Assembly (NCBI RefSeq): GCF_005222835.1
Contig: NZ_STGA01000062.1
Location: 62,001 to 126,000 of the forward strand
Origin: Rhizobium sp. FKY42
GTDB taxonomy: Bacteria; Pseudomonadota; Alphaproteobacteria; Rhizobiales; Rhizobiaceae
Direction: 5' to 3'
Length of the DNA: 64,000 nucleotides
Shown piece after piece: positions 47,750-56,694 of this stretch (position 1 is the stretch's first letter; each line of letters begins with the position of its first letter). The translations under genes were made by a program, and so were the position numbers. The notes under the pieces are model-generated. The model was given only the letters and a program-made list of their open reading frames with translations. It ran no database searches and was not told the DNA's origin.

Positions 47750-48769
47750 ATGACGACGCAGGGCGAAATCTTCGGCACCACCCCCAAGGGCGAAACGGTT
47801 TACCGGGTCAAGATTTCCGGCGGTGGCCTGACGGCCCATGTCATCACCTGGGGTGCGGTCATTCAGGATCTCCGCCTTGAAGGTCACGAAGCACCGCTGG
47901 TCCTGGGTTTCGATACGTTCGAAAATTATCCGAAATATTCCTCCTATTTCGGCGCGACGCCGGGACGTGTCGCCAACCGCATCGGCAAGGGCCAGTTCAC
48001 GCTGGATGGCATTCATTATCAGCTGGATCTGAACCAGAACGGCAATACGCATCTCCATGGTGGCAGCGATGGGCTGGGCAAAACCAACTGGACGATCATT
48101 GCACATGCTGAGAATAAAGTGATCCTGCAGGTCACTGACACTGATGGCCGGGGCGGTTATCCGGGTAATTGTACGGTCACTGCGACCTATGAGCTGAAGG
48201 ATGATGGTGTTCTCAACGTCGTCTATGAGAGTGTCACGGATCAGCCGACGCTCGCCAACATCTGCCAACACACCTATTTCAACCTTGATGGCCGCGACGA
48301 TACGCTCGGCCACGACATCATGATCGCTGCCGATCATTATCTGGAGCTGGACGAGCATCAGGTGCCGACCGGTAAACTGATGCCGGTTGAAGGTACGCCG
48401 ATGGACCTGCGCCAGCTCGGGCCGCTGCGTCGTACGGATGCAAGCGGCGCGCAGGTGAATTTTGATCACAATTATTGCCTGTCGAACGAGCGCGTGGAGA
48501 AGCGTTCCGTGGCACTGGTGCGCAGCGTCAATTCGGGTGTTTCGTTGGAGGTCCGCACCACGGAGCCGGGTGTGCAACTCTACGGCGGCTTCAAGCTGAA
48601 ACCGACCGTTCCCGGTCTCTCCGGCAAGCTCTATGGTCCCTATGCAGGACTGTGCCTGGAAACGCAGATCTGGCCGGATGCCATCAATCATCCGGTCTTC
48701 CCGAATGCGATTCTGCGTTCCGGCGAAGTGCTTCGTCAGGAAACGGATTACGTGTTCTCCAAGAGCTGA
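47750..48769 (+). CDS. galM: Aldose 1-epimerase
   Basis: A 339-aa enzyme that interconverts alpha- and beta-anomers of sugars. Family motifs include NRIGKGQFTLDG, NTHLHGGSDGLGKTNW (His), ICQHTYFNLDGRDDTLGHD (catalytic His region) and the late LCLETQIWPDAINHP (Glu). ATG 47750 is used, with ATG 47741 as an alternative. It follows the VWA gene by about 80 bases and precedes the aminotransferase by 26 bases. Confidence 0.93.
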   Translation: MTTQGEIFGTTPKGETVYRVKISGGGLTAHVITWGAVIQDLRLEGHEAPLVLGFDTFENYPKYSSYFGATPGRVANRIGKGQFTLDGIHYQLDLNQNGNTHLHGGSDGLGKTNWTIIAHAENKVILQVTDTDGRGGYPGNCTVTATYELKDDGVLNVVYESVTDQPTLANICQHTYFNLDGRDDTLGHDIMIAADHYLELDEHQVPTGKLMPVEGTPMDLRQLGPLRRTDASGAQVNFDHNYCLSNERVEKRSVALVRSVNSGVSLEVRTTEPGVQLYGGFKLKPTVPGLSGKLYGPYAGLCLETQIWPDAINHPVFPNAILRSGEVLRQETDYVFSKS

Positions 48770-48795
48770 GTTTTCCTTTGGCCATCGGGGTGCCT

Positions 48796-49965
48796 ATGCC
48801 CGCCTTCAACCCGCTGATCGAACAGATTTCGCCGCCGCCCGTGCCATCGGTTCAGGCCTGGGCGCGGGCCTATGATGGCGCAAATGGCCCGCTGATCGAT
48901 CTGTCGCAGGCGGTTCCCGGCTATCCGCCACATCCAAAGATGCTGGAGCTGTTGGGCGAAGCGGCATCCTCGCGCGCCTCCACCGGTTATGGAGCGATTG
49001 AAGGCGATCGCATCCTGCGCGATGCCTATGCGGCACATGTGAGCGAGGCTTACGGCGCGCCACTGACTGCGCAGAATGTGCACATTACCTCGGGCTGCAA
49101 TCAGGCTTTCATCTGTACGGTGATGGCCGTTGCCGGTGCGGGCGATACGGTGTTGATGACCAACCCCTATTACTTCAACCACCAGACAACGCTTGCCATG
49201 CTGGGCATTACCACGAAGCTGGTGGAATGCCATCCGGCAAGGGGATTTTTGCCGACCATCGAGGATATTCAGCGGCGGATCGATCAGGGCGTAAAGGCTC
49301 TGGCAATCGTGTCGCCCAACAATCCGACCGGTGCCATTTATCCGCCGGATCTATTGGGTGCGATTGCGGATCTATGCCATTCGAACGGGCTCTGGCTGAT
49401 CCTCGATGAGACCTACCGGGATTTTCTGCCTGCCGCCGGTGTCGCGCCGCACGGGCTCTTCGCCCGTCAGGACTGGCAGGATACGATCGTCTCGCTCTAC
49501 AGTTTCTCGAAAAGCTTCTGCATTCCCGGCCACCGGCTGGGTGCCATCACTGCCGGACCCGCCTTTATCGCGCAGGTCACCAAGATCATGGATAACCTGC
49601 AGATCTGTGCGCCGCGGGCGGCTCAGACGGCGGTGGCTCAGGCCTTGCCGCTGCTTTCGGATTGGCGGGAAGAAAACCGGCAGAAAATCCTCAGGCGCGC
49701 GCAGGCTCTGGACGAGGTCATGCGCGGTGTTTCAGGCTGGACGCTCGAGGCGTTGGGTGCCTATTTCGCCTTCATACGCCATCCTTTTGGTGGCGTCGGT
49801 TCTGCAGAAGTTGCGGAAGCGCTCGCCAAAAAGGCCGGCGTTTCCTGCATTCCGGGAGGCTATTTCGGCCCCGGCCAGGAGCACTATCTGCGGTTTGCTT
49901 TTGCCAATGCCGATGTGGACGGCCTTCAAATGCTTGGCAAGCGGCTGGGAGATTTCAATCTATGA
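48796..49965 (+). CDS. Class I/II pyridoxal-phosphate aminotransferase
   Basis: A 389-aa PLP enzyme. It shows SPNNPTGAIYPP, ILDETYRDFLP (the Asp/Tyr pair) and YSFSKSFCIPGHRLG, where the lysine of SKSF binds PLP. ATG 48796 is chosen; an open frame back to 48475 runs inside galM and has no family sequence. Amino donor and product are unknown. It is co-directional with galM. Confidence 0.88.
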   Translation: MPAFNPLIEQISPPPVPSVQAWARAYDGANGPLIDLSQAVPGYPPHPKMLELLGEAASSRASTGYGAIEGDRILRDAYAAHVSEAYGAPLTAQNVHITSGCNQAFICTVMAVAGAGDTVLMTNPYYFNHQTTLAMLGITTKLVECHPARGFLPTIEDIQRRIDQGVKALAIVSPNNPTGAIYPPDLLGAIADLCHSNGLWLILDETYRDFLPAAGVAPHGLFARQDWQDTIVSLYSFSKSFCIPGHRLGAITAGPAFIAQVTKIMDNLQICAPRAAQTAVAQALPLLSDWREENRQKILRRAQALDEVMRGVSGWTLEALGAYFAFIRHPFGGVGSAEVAEALAKKAGVSCIPGGYFGPGQEHYLRFAFANADVDGLQMLGKRLGDFNL

Positions 49966-49968
49966 AAA

Positions 49969-49992
49969 TGCCCGGACCGTGAGGTCCGGGCA
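49969..49992. terminator. Hairpin terminator, mainly for the minus-strand operon
   Basis: TGCCCGGACC pairs perfectly with GGTCCGGGCA around a 4-nt loop. On the minus strand it is followed by TTTTC, so it would end the DUF2076/BI-1 unit; on the plus strand no U-run follows. Confidence 0.8.
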
Positions 49993-50023
49993 GGTTCAGT
50001 CCGTCTATCGAGAGGGACAGAAA

Positions 50024-50623
50024 TCAGAACTGCATGTCTTCTTCCATGCCTGCATCATCTGCTGGCTCTTCGGCAGGAGTTTCGGCTGCCTGCGCTTCGT
50101 CACCGCCAATCATACCGGCGATGGCGTTACCCAGAAGCACGCCACCAGCCACACCCATGGCTGTCTGCGCCGCACCTGCCAGGAAGCCGCCGCCACGCTG
50201 TGGCTGGGCGTAACCCTGCTGGCCGAAACCAGACGCTTGGGGTTGGCCGCCCCACGGGTTGCCTGGATTGCGCGGCCCTGCCATGGGGCCACCATGCGGA
50301 CCACCTTGAAGCATGCCCTGCTGTGGCGCATGGGTGGAACGGGCTGGCTGCGAGCTGCCGAACAGGCTGGAAAAGAAGCCGCCGCTGGAGGCAGGCCGGG
50401 AAGCGAGCTGGTATTCCAGCTCCTCGATCCGCCGCTGTGCCTGTTCCAGCGCCTGTTCCTGCACAACGATCGTCTGCGCCATGAAATAGGGTGCTCCGGG
50501 CTGGCTGGCGATGCGATCACGAATGAAGGCATCCGCTTCCGCATCGCGCGGGCCCGACTGGCTTTCCACCCGGGAAAGCTTGCCGAACAAACCCTCGATC
50601 GCCTGGCGGTCGTTGTAGTCCAT
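50024..50623 (-). CDS. DUF2076 family protein
   Basis: A 199-aa protein. The N-terminal ~80 residues are a helical domain beginning MDYNDRQAIEGLFGKL with a coiled-coil-like stretch EQALEQAQRRIEELE. The middle is rich in glycine, proline and glutamine. A short hydrophobic run (AMGVAGGVLLGNAIAGMI) lies near 155-172 and the tail is acidic. This is the DUF2076 layout. It follows the BI-1 gene by 34 bases on the same strand. Function unknown. Confidence 0.82.
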   Translation of the reverse strand: MDYNDRQAIEGLFGKLSRVESQSGPRDAEADAFIRDRIASQPGAPYFMAQTIVVQEQALEQAQRRIEELEYQLASRPASSGGFFSSLFGSSQPARSTHAPQQGMLQGGPHGGPMAGPRNPGNPWGGQPQASGFGQQGYAQPQRGGGFLAGAAQTAMGVAGGVLLGNAIAGMIGGDEAQAAETPAEEPADDAGMEEDMQF

Positions 50624-50657
50624 CGTAGATTTCCTCCTTGAGGTTGTTTGGACTTGG

Positions 50658-51368
50658 TTATTCTTCGCGCTGGCCGGTGAGGCTCAGCAGAAGCTGGAAG
50701 ATGTTGACGAAGTTCAGGTAGAGCGAGAGAGCGCCGAAGACGGCAAGCTTCTGCTGGCTTTCCTGATCGAAGTTCTCGGCATACTGCTCCTTGATGTTCT
50801 GCGTATCCCAGGCAGTCAGGCCGACGAAGACGATGATGCCGATGACGGACACGGCAAACTGCAGGGCGCTGGAGCCGAGGAAGATGTTGACGATCGAGGC
50901 AATCATCACACCGATCAGACCCATGATCAGGAACGAACCGAACTTCGCCAGATCGCGCTTTGTCACATAGCCGTAGAGGCTGGTTGCGCCGAACATGGTG
51001 GCAGCGATGAAGAAGGTGCGTGCGATGCTGGCGCCCGTGAAGACGAGGAATACGGAAGCGAGCGACAGACCCATGACGGCACAGAAGGCCCAGAAGGTCA
51101 TCTGCGCGGTGGAGGCCGACATCGTCTGGATCTTGAACGAGAAGAAGAAGACGAAGGCGAGCGGAGCCAGCATCACCACCCACTTCAGCGGGCTGGAGAA
51201 GATTGGCACGTAAAGAGCAGGCGTCGTGCCGACGATAAAGGCCACGATGCCGGTGATGATGAGGCCGAGGCCCATATAGTTGTAGACGCGCAGCATATGC
51301 TGGCGCAGTCCCTCGTCAAAGGCGGCCTGGGACTGGATGGCCGGGTTGTATCCGAAACGCGGATTCAT
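50658..51368 (-). CDS. Bax inhibitor-1 family membrane protein (YccA/YbhL)
   Basis: A 236-aa protein with about seven hydrophobic segments, beginning MNPRFGYNPAIQSQAAFDEGLRQHMLRVYNYMGLGL; the family core GLTAWDTQNIKEQY is near the C-terminus. Members of this family are calcium-leak or stress-linked membrane proteins, and some interact with FtsH. It lies 30 bases after the anti-sigma gene, so it may belong to an ECF sigma operon. Confidence 0.93.
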   Translation of the reverse strand: MNPRFGYNPAIQSQAAFDEGLRQHMLRVYNYMGLGLIITGIVAFIVGTTPALYVPIFSSPLKWVVMLAPLAFVFFFSFKIQTMSASTAQMTFWAFCAVMGLSLASVFLVFTGASIARTFFIAATMFGATSLYGYVTKRDLAKFGSFLIMGLIGVMIASIVNIFLGSSALQFAVSVIGIIVFVGLTAWDTQNIKEQYAENFDQESQQKLAVFGALSLYLNFVNIFQLLLSLTGQREE

Positions 51369-51371
51369 GGC

Positions 51372-51405
51372 TTACTCCTGTGCGTTATTCTTCGTTGTTC
51401 AGTAA
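51372..51405 (-). other. Candidate leader hairpin before the BI-1 gene (possible ybhL leader)
   Basis: TTACT and AGTAA flank a 24-nt segment holding the ribosome binding site AGGAG on the minus strand, so folding could hide it. A structured RNA named ybhL leader is known before such genes in alphaproteobacteria; I cannot confirm that this is it. Confidence 0.3.
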
Positions 51406-52172
51406 AGGGAACGGGCAAGACGTTCTGCCTCGTCCTTCAGGCGTGGTGCGCTCTGCCGCTCCGAAACAAGTGCATAGGCGACCTCACCGATCTGCCAGTA
51501 GGAAGCCGAGACTTCACCTTCGCGTGCCTGCATCACTTCCTGCACGGCAAAGAAACCGGGCCGTACGGCAAAGAGCGATAACTTCTTCTGTTCTGCGTCC
51601 GTCAGCGACATCTCGACGCTCGGGCCGAAGGCGGACGGGAAGATCTGCACATCGCTCACCTTCCACTCCTTCGGGATCTGCGGCATGACGATGGCGGTCG
51701 CGGAACGGATTTCCGCCGCATCATACTGCGAGGAGCCTGTTTGAGACGGCATGGATTCGCGCAGAACGGATGTGTCATGCGCGCGCATGGCTTCTTCCAC
51801 GAAGGTGGGTGCCGGCGTGGACGCCTGGACGCTTGAAATTGTCAGTGGGCCGTAATGCTGGCTCAGCATCCATCCCGCGGCCACCAGCGCCACCGTTGCC
51901 GCCATTCGCTGAAACGTGCGCAGATAGGCACCTCGCGACAGGGCAGATTGAAGACGACGGGCCGCCTCGCGCGTGTCTGCGCGGCCGTGGTTGCGGCCGC
52001 CTGACAACGCCAGGCGCAGCTCGCCGCGAATGGCCAGATCCGCCATGACGCGCGCCGCCACATCCGGGTTTTCCGACAGGTAGGACTCTACCTCAATGCG
52101 ACGGCTGGCAGTCAGCTGGTCGTCGATATAGGCTTCAAGGTCGGAACTCTGGATCGGGTCAACGGGTGTCAT
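51399..52172 (-). CDS. Membrane anti-sigma factor
   Basis: A 257-aa protein encoded with a 14-base overlap after an ECF sigma gene. The N-terminal ~90 residues are a helical cytoplasmic domain (DLEAYIDDQLTASRRIEVESYL...), one membrane segment lies near 90-110 (MAATVALVAAGWMLSQHY), and the rest should be periplasmic. There is no cysteine at all, so a zinc-type (ZAS) redox switch is excluded. It probably holds the sigma factor inactive until an envelope signal releases it. Confidence 0.85.
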   Translation of the reverse strand: MTPVDPIQSSDLEAYIDDQLTASRRIEVESYLSENPDVAARVMADLAIRGELRLALSGGRNHGRADTREAARRLQSALSRGAYLRTFQRMAATVALVAAGWMLSQHYGPLTISSVQASTPAPTFVEEAMRAHDTSVLRESMPSQTGSSQYDAAEIRSATAIVMPQIPKEWKVSDVQIFPSAFGPSVEMSLTDAEQKKLSLFAVRPGFFAVQEVMQAREGEVSASYWQIGEVAYALVSERQSAPRLKDEAERLARSLY

Positions 52173-52707
52173 CGCGGCCCCCTTCGATTATTCTCAAGTG
52201 ATTGGCATCCAGCGGCTTTCGACCGCTTTCCTCGAATTCCCGCAGGCGCTGGCGTGCACGGGAAATGCGCGACATCAGCGTACCCACAGGGATGGACAGC
52301 GCATTGGCGGCTTCCTGATAGGAAAGCCCTTCGATCGCCACCAGATGCAGCGCATCGCGCTGCTCTTCCGGCAGGGCGAAAAAGGCTTCCCGCAGCTGCT
52401 TCAGCCGGATGGATTGATCGGGATCCGGGTGATGCGCGGTTTCCGCCAGATCGGCTGCCGCATTGTGCCGGTTGTCCGTCGAACGCTGACGGCGCAGCCG
52501 GTCGATATGCGTGTTGTGAACGATAGAGAGCAGCCAGTTTCGCAGGTTGCCGCCGGTTCGGAAGGTAGACTTCTTCTCATAGGCGCGCACCAATGCATCG
52601 TGCACCAGATCTTCCGCGTCGTCCGCATTGCGGACGAGCGAACGGGCGTAACGCCGAAGCGTTGCCAGCTGGTTCAGAACATCGAACGGGTTTCTCTTGT
52701 CGCTCAT
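52159..52707 (-). CDS. ECF sigma factor
   Basis: A 182-aa extracytoplasmic-function sigma factor. Region 2 is seen in LATLRRYARSLVRNADDAEDLVHDALVRAYEK (residues 13-44) and region 4 in LPEEQRDALHLVAIEGLSYQEAANALSIPVGTLMSRISRAR (~112-155). Region 3 is absent as usual. ATG 52707 follows a candidate promoter with almost no leader. The anti-sigma gene overlaps it by 14 bases. It is a different lineage from EcfG/RpoE2, which is not in this window. Confidence 0.92.
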   Translation of the reverse strand: MSDKRNPFDVLNQLATLRRYARSLVRNADDAEDLVHDALVRAYEKKSTFRTGGNLRNWLLSIVHNTHIDRLRRQRSTDNRHNAAADLAETAHHPDPDQSIRLKQLREAFFALPEEQRDALHLVAIEGLSYQEAANALSIPVGTLMSRISRARQRLREFEESGRKPLDANHLRIIEGGRDDTR

Positions 52708-52714
52708 GCCCCAA

Positions 52715-52742
52715 TATACGCGGCGACGTTGAACTTTATTCC
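52715..52742 (-). promoter_or_regulatory. Candidate ECF promoter for the sigma/anti-sigma operon
   Basis: On the minus strand GGAATAA (52742-52736), 15 bases, CGTATA (52720-52715), then the ATG seven bases later. The form fits an ECF promoter with autoregulation and would give an almost leaderless transcript. Confidence 0.5.
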
Positions 52743-52925
52743 GGGGTCGATGTGATTTTTTTCAAATCGGCTGCGCAATTTCCGAGTCCACATAGCGGGC
52801 ACGCGGACGAATGAGCCTTTCATCCTGCCGCTGGTCCAGCGCATAAAGCCGCATCATCCGTCCGCAGTCGCGCTATGCTCGCAAAACGGCGGAATGACAT
52901 TTCCGGTTTATGTTAGGCCTTTCGC
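52743..52925. other. 183-nt gap between the ECF sigma gene and the methyltransferase gene
   Basis: It lies upstream of the sigma gene and downstream of the methyltransferase, both on the minus strand. I see no clear terminator or gene. Confidence 0.4.
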
Positions 52926-53711
52926 TCACGCCCGCCTTGCTGTCACGATCAGAAGAAACGCGCCAAGCTCCCGCCATCGGGAAAACCGGGGAACCATTTC
53001 ACATGCCTTGGCTGTTGGTTGCGGCTCGTCGATCCTTGAAATGATGAAGCCGGCTTTGGCCACCGCGTTCAGATAGTCGCTCATCGTTCGCGGAAACCGC
53101 GGAATTGCGAAAGGCACGACATCTTCGTCTTTCGGGCGATTACCGAAACGCCAGTGTTCCAGAAAATGTGTCTTGTCGAAATAGCGCGCCACACGAAGCC
53201 CTGTCGTTCGGCCTTCCGGGTTCTTCTCCCAACCAATGCCCGGCGTAATGAAGCAGGGGTGCAGGACGCTAAAGTGCAGGAAGCCGTTCGGACGCAGCAA
53301 CCGAAAGGCTTCGCGCATGGCTCCCTCAAGGTCTGGCCCGTCCATCAAAGCCATAGTGGACACGACGGCATCGAATGATTGGTCCGGCAAACCACAATGA
53401 TCGCTGTAGGAAGCGGTGTGGTACTTGATACCCAGCGGATCGGCTTCCTCTGCCTGTCTGGCGTGTTCGATCATCTGGCTGGAAATGTCGATGCCGGTCA
53501 GGCGGGCTCCTTGCTGAGCAAAAACACGCGTGTTGCTGCCTTCACCGCATCCGAAATCGATGACGTCCTTGCCCTTGATGGATGGCAGGGCTTCCAGAAA
53601 TGCAGGAAATGTAAAGAGATCACGATAAACATCGAAGCCCGCCCGCACGTCGTTGGTCCATTGTTGGGCATTGTCGTTCCAATGCTTTGCGACATCAGTC
53701 AGATCGCTCAT
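52926..53711 (-). CDS. SAM-dependent methyltransferase, class I
   Basis: A 261-aa protein with SAM motif I VIDFGCGEGSNTRVFA (~50-65), motif II GIDISSQMIEHA and motif III VVSTMALMDGPDLEGAMREAFRLLRPNG. ATG 53711 follows AAGGA by six bases; the longer frame to 53750 lacks a site. Substrate unknown. It follows the DUF2867 gene by 51 bases. Confidence 0.88.
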   Translation of the reverse strand: MSDLTDVAKHWNDNAQQWTNDVRAGFDVYRDLFTFPAFLEALPSIKGKDVIDFGCGEGSNTRVFAQQGARLTGIDISSQMIEHARQAEEADPLGIKYHTASYSDHCGLPDQSFDAVVSTMALMDGPDLEGAMREAFRLLRPNGFLHFSVLHPCFITPGIGWEKNPEGRTTGLRVARYFDKTHFLEHWRFGNRPKDEDVVPFAIPRFPRTMSDYLNAVAKAGFIISRIDEPQPTAKACEMVPRFSRWRELGAFLLIVTARRA

Positions 53712-53762
53712 GCCATCCTTCATCCTGGCCTTGCCGCCCATATCGCCCATTCAAGAGACGCT

Positions 53763-54290
53763 TCAACCGGATACAGCGCGGCGCTTTAGTACTCTCGTCA
53801 GCCGCTCGAGATCTTGCTTCACGATGAACCTGTGCACAGGCCCCACTGGCAGCATATAGACCCTGCCAAAAGCGTTGTGTGTGACAACCGAAGCAGTGAC
53901 GCTGAGAATACATTCCTTGATCAACAGGCAGATCATGACGTCCAAGTGGCGATCTCGGGCTGTCAGGATCAGTCTATCGAGAGTTACATCCTCAACAAGG
54001 AAGAAATCCAGTCGATCGCCCACCTGAACGGTTTCGACCTTTGAACCGGAAAAGCCGCCGATCCGTTGCACACCGAACCCGGACGAAATCATATCTCTGA
54101 TTTTGAATGCCAGTTGCAGGATCGGCCTTGGTCCGGCTGTCGCGCTGTTCCACGCTTCGAGGGGCGTTATGGCGAAAGGCAATAGGATGGACTGGTGGTC
54201 GTAATAGTCCAGCTCGCTGATTGGCTTCAACGTTCCAGTGGAGGAAGCCGTCCCTTGCACCATGATTCCCTGCGTCGCTTCCTCACCCAT
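53763..54290 (-). CDS. DUF2867 family protein
   Basis: A 175-aa protein starting [16 protein letters not shown]. The body ([17 protein letters not shown]...[12 protein letters not shown]...[16 protein letters not shown]...[14 protein letters not shown]) fits the DUF2867 pattern, a family found alone or fused to NAD(P)-dependent epimerase-type domains. Its ATG 54290 lies inside the nadC end, an 8-base overlap, so it is translationally coupled to the nad operon. Function unknown. Confidence 0.75.
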   Translation of the reverse strand: MGEEATQGIMVQGTASSTGTLKPISELDYYDHQSILLPFAITPLEAWNSATAGPRPILQLAFKIRDMISSGFGVQRIGGFSGSKVETVQVGDRLDFFLVEDVTLDRLILTARDRHLDVMICLLIKECILSVTASVVTHNAFGRVYMLPVGPVHRFIVKQDLERLTRVLKRRAVSG

Positions 54291-55140
54291 TCGCTTGCCA
54301 ATCCAGTCCGATATCCAGCGTGGGGGCGCTGTGGGTGATCCAGCCGACGGAGAGGAGATCGACGCCGCTTTCGGCAATGGCGCGGGCGGTGTGCGGTGTA
54401 ATGCCCCCCGAGGCTTCGGTGAGGGCGCGACCATTCACCAGCGCCACGGCCTCAGCGAGTTGCGCGGGCGTCATATTGTCCAGCAGCACGGCGTCGGCGC
54501 CCTCATCCAGCACCTCGCGCAGCTGGTCCAGCGTATCCACTTCGATCTCGATTTTCACCATGTGACCGGCGGCGGCCTTGGCGCTCAGGAGTGCGGCTCT
54601 CACGCCGCCTGCAATGGCAATGTGATTGTCCTTGATGAGGATGGCATCATAGAGCGCGAAGCGATGGTTGATGCCGCCGCCTGCCCGTACCGCGTATTTT
54701 TCCAGCGCCCTCAGGCCCGGTGTTGTCTTGCGGGTGCAGGCAAGCTTTGCCCTGGTGCCGGAAATCGCATCGACGATGGAACGCGTGACGCTGGCCACGC
54801 CCGACAAATGGCCCATGAAGTTCAGCGCCGTGCGCTCAGCCGTTAAAAGTGCGTGGGATGAACCTTCGACGGTCGCAATCAGCGTGCCCGGTTCCAGCCT
54901 TTCGCCATCTTTCAGGTGCCGCTCCATACGGATTGTCGGATCGATGATTTCGAAGGCAAGGGCCGCCACATCCAAGCCTGCAAGGCAGCCGGCCTGACGG
55001 GCGCGAAATTGCAGCTTTGAGCGATGGCCGGGCGGAACCACAGCCGCTGAAGTAATGTCACCGGCAGCGCCAAGATCTTCCTGAAGAGCCAGACGAACAG
55101 CCGGTTCAAACACCGGGCGGGGCAGGGGGGCAAGCTGCAT
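54283..55140 (-). CDS. nadC: Nicotinate-nucleotide diphosphorylase (carboxylating)
   Basis: A 285-aa enzyme that turns quinolinate and PRPP into nicotinate mononucleotide. Family motifs include [33 protein letters not shown] and [15 protein letters not shown], with VLLDNMTP near the C-terminus. I prefer ATG 55140 (MQLAPLPRP...), which aligns with family N-termini and has AAAGG upstream; ATG 55158 directly follows the nadB stop. It is the third gene of nadABC. Confidence 0.95.
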   Translation of the reverse strand: MQLAPLPRPVFEPAVRLALQEDLGAAGDITSAAVVPPGHRSKLQFRARQAGCLAGLDVAALAFEIIDPTIRMERHLKDGERLEPGTLIATVEGSSHALLTAERTALNFMGHLSGVASVTRSIVDAISGTRAKLACTRKTTPGLRALEKYAVRAGGGINHRFALYDAILIKDNHIAIAGGVRAALLSAKAAAGHMVKIEIEVDTLDQLREVLDEGADAVLLDNMTPAQLAEAVALVNGRALTEASGGITPHTARAIAESGVDLLSVGWITHSAPTLDIGLDWQANG

Positions 55141-55158
55141 TGTGGCGGAACCTTTCAT

Positions 55159-56694
55159 TCAGGCGCTTCGGGCAAGCGGTGCGTTTTCCAGCGCCCGCGT
55201 GCGTTCGATGATTTCCGACAGGGTCATGCGTTGACGCACAGGCGGCTTGGCGCTTTGCGGAAAGTCGGTACGAGCATGGGCGCCGCGCGATTCCCGCCGT
55301 TCCAGTGCGAAGGCGCCTATGGCAAGCGCAACAATTGCCGCATCCGAGCCATGTGTCAGCGCCAAAGGGCGAAACTGGTTTACGGCCTGCGTTAGCCCGG
55401 CCTCATTACGCAGCACGCCAAGGGAACGGGTGGTCAATGCCCGAAGAGCTGCATCCGGCGATATCCCGCAGCGCGGCTCCGGTGCTTCCAGATAGGCGGG
55501 TGGCGAAGGGAGGAAGGCGCTGGCAATGTCCCGTGCGGCACTCAGCCCCATAACAGTTGCTTCCAGTAGCGAATTGCTGGCCAGCCGATTTGCACCATGC
55601 AGGCCGGTTGCCGCCACTTCGCCCACGGCCCACAACCCGCCCACGCTGGTGCGTCCGGCAAGATCCGTTGCTACGCCGCCCATATGGTAATGAACGGCGG
55701 GGCGAACCGGAATGGCGTCTCGCGCAGGATCAATGCCCGCCTCCTGGCAAAGCGCCGCAATGCTGGGAAAGCGTTTGGCGAAACGGTGTCCGAGTGTTGA
55801 TCGTGCATCGAGAAAAACGCGACCGCCGCGTCCGATTTCGGCGCTGATCGCCCGCGCCACCACATCACGCGATGCCAGTTCTGCCCCCGGCACATCGGCC
55901 ATGAAGCGTTCGCCACGTTCATTCAAAAGGGCGGCGCCTTCACCGCGCACCGCCTCGCTGATCAGGGCAAGCGGCGTGCGAGGGCTTGCAAGAGCCGTCG
56001 GGTGGAACTGCACGAATTCCAGATCGGCAAGGGCAGCCCCGGCACGCGCTGCAAGTGCTATGCCTTGGCCGAAATTGCCGATCGGGTTGGTGGTTGCCTC
56101 GTAAAGCCCGCCAATGCCGCCAGTGGCCAGTACCACGGCACTGCTCAGAACGGTGCGACTGCTGCCTGCGACGTTCAGCGACAAACCACAGACGCGCCCC
56201 TCCGTCACCAGCAGGCGTTCGGCTTCTGCCCCTTCCAGCACGGTGATCGATGGCGTTTGCAGCACTTGCCTGATCAGTGCGTTGACGATGGAAGCGCCGG
56301 ACGCATCACCACTGGCGTGCACGATGCGGCGGCGGCAATGGGCCGCTTCCAGCCCCAGCGAAAGCGTGCCATCGGCCTGCCGGTCAAAGCTTGCGCCCTG
56401 CGCTTCAAGCCAGGAAACAGCATCGGCTGCCCGTGAGAGGATAAAGCTGGCCGCCTGTTCATCCACCAGACCATCGCCTGCGGCCAGCGTATCGTTGAGA
56501 TGCAGTTCCACGCTGTCATCAGCGCCCATCGCCGCCGCAATGCCCCCTTGCGCCCAGGCGCTGGAGGTCTGTTCGCCAAGTCTCGCCTTGGTCACCAGCA
56601 CAATATGGTGGGGTGCGAGCGCCAGAGCCGTCGTCAGGCCCGCAATACCGCTGCCAATCACGACGACGGGAAGCGCGGTGCTTGCCGTGCTCAT
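55159..56694 (-). CDS. nadB: L-aspartate oxidase
   Basis: A 511-aa FAD enzyme that oxidises aspartate to iminoaspartate. The N-terminal Rossmann motif is [16 protein letters not shown] (residues ~11-26). [20 protein letters not shown] and [25 protein letters not shown] are family features. The ATG overlaps the nadA stop as ATGA. Confidence 0.96.
   Translation of the reverse strand: MSTASTALPVVVIGSGIAGLTTALALAPHHIVLVTKARLGEQTSSAWAQGGIAAAMGADDSVELHLNDTLAAGDGLVDEQAASFILSRAADAVSWLEAQGASFDRQADGTLSLGLEAAHCRRRIVHASGDASGASIVNALIRQVLQTPSITVLEGAEAERLLVTEGRVCGLSLNVAGSSRTVLSSAVVLATGGIGGLYEATTNPIGNFGQGIALAARAGAALADLEFVQFHPTALASPRTPLALISEAVRGEGAALLNERGERFMADVPGAELASRDVVARAISAEIGRGGRVFLDARSTLGHRFAKRFPSIAALCQEAGIDPARDAIPVRPAVHYHMGGVATDLAGRTSVGGLWAVGEVAATGLHGANRLASNSLLEATVMGLSAARDIASAFLPSPPAYLEAPEPRCGISPDAALRALTTRSLGVLRNEAGLTQAVNQFRPLALTHGSDAAIVALAIGAFALERRESRGAHARTDFPQSAKPPVRQRMTLSEIIERTRALENAPLARSA

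Noticed and set aside
48475..48795. N-terminal extension of the aminotransferase frame
   Set aside because: It runs through galM in another frame and lacks family similarity.
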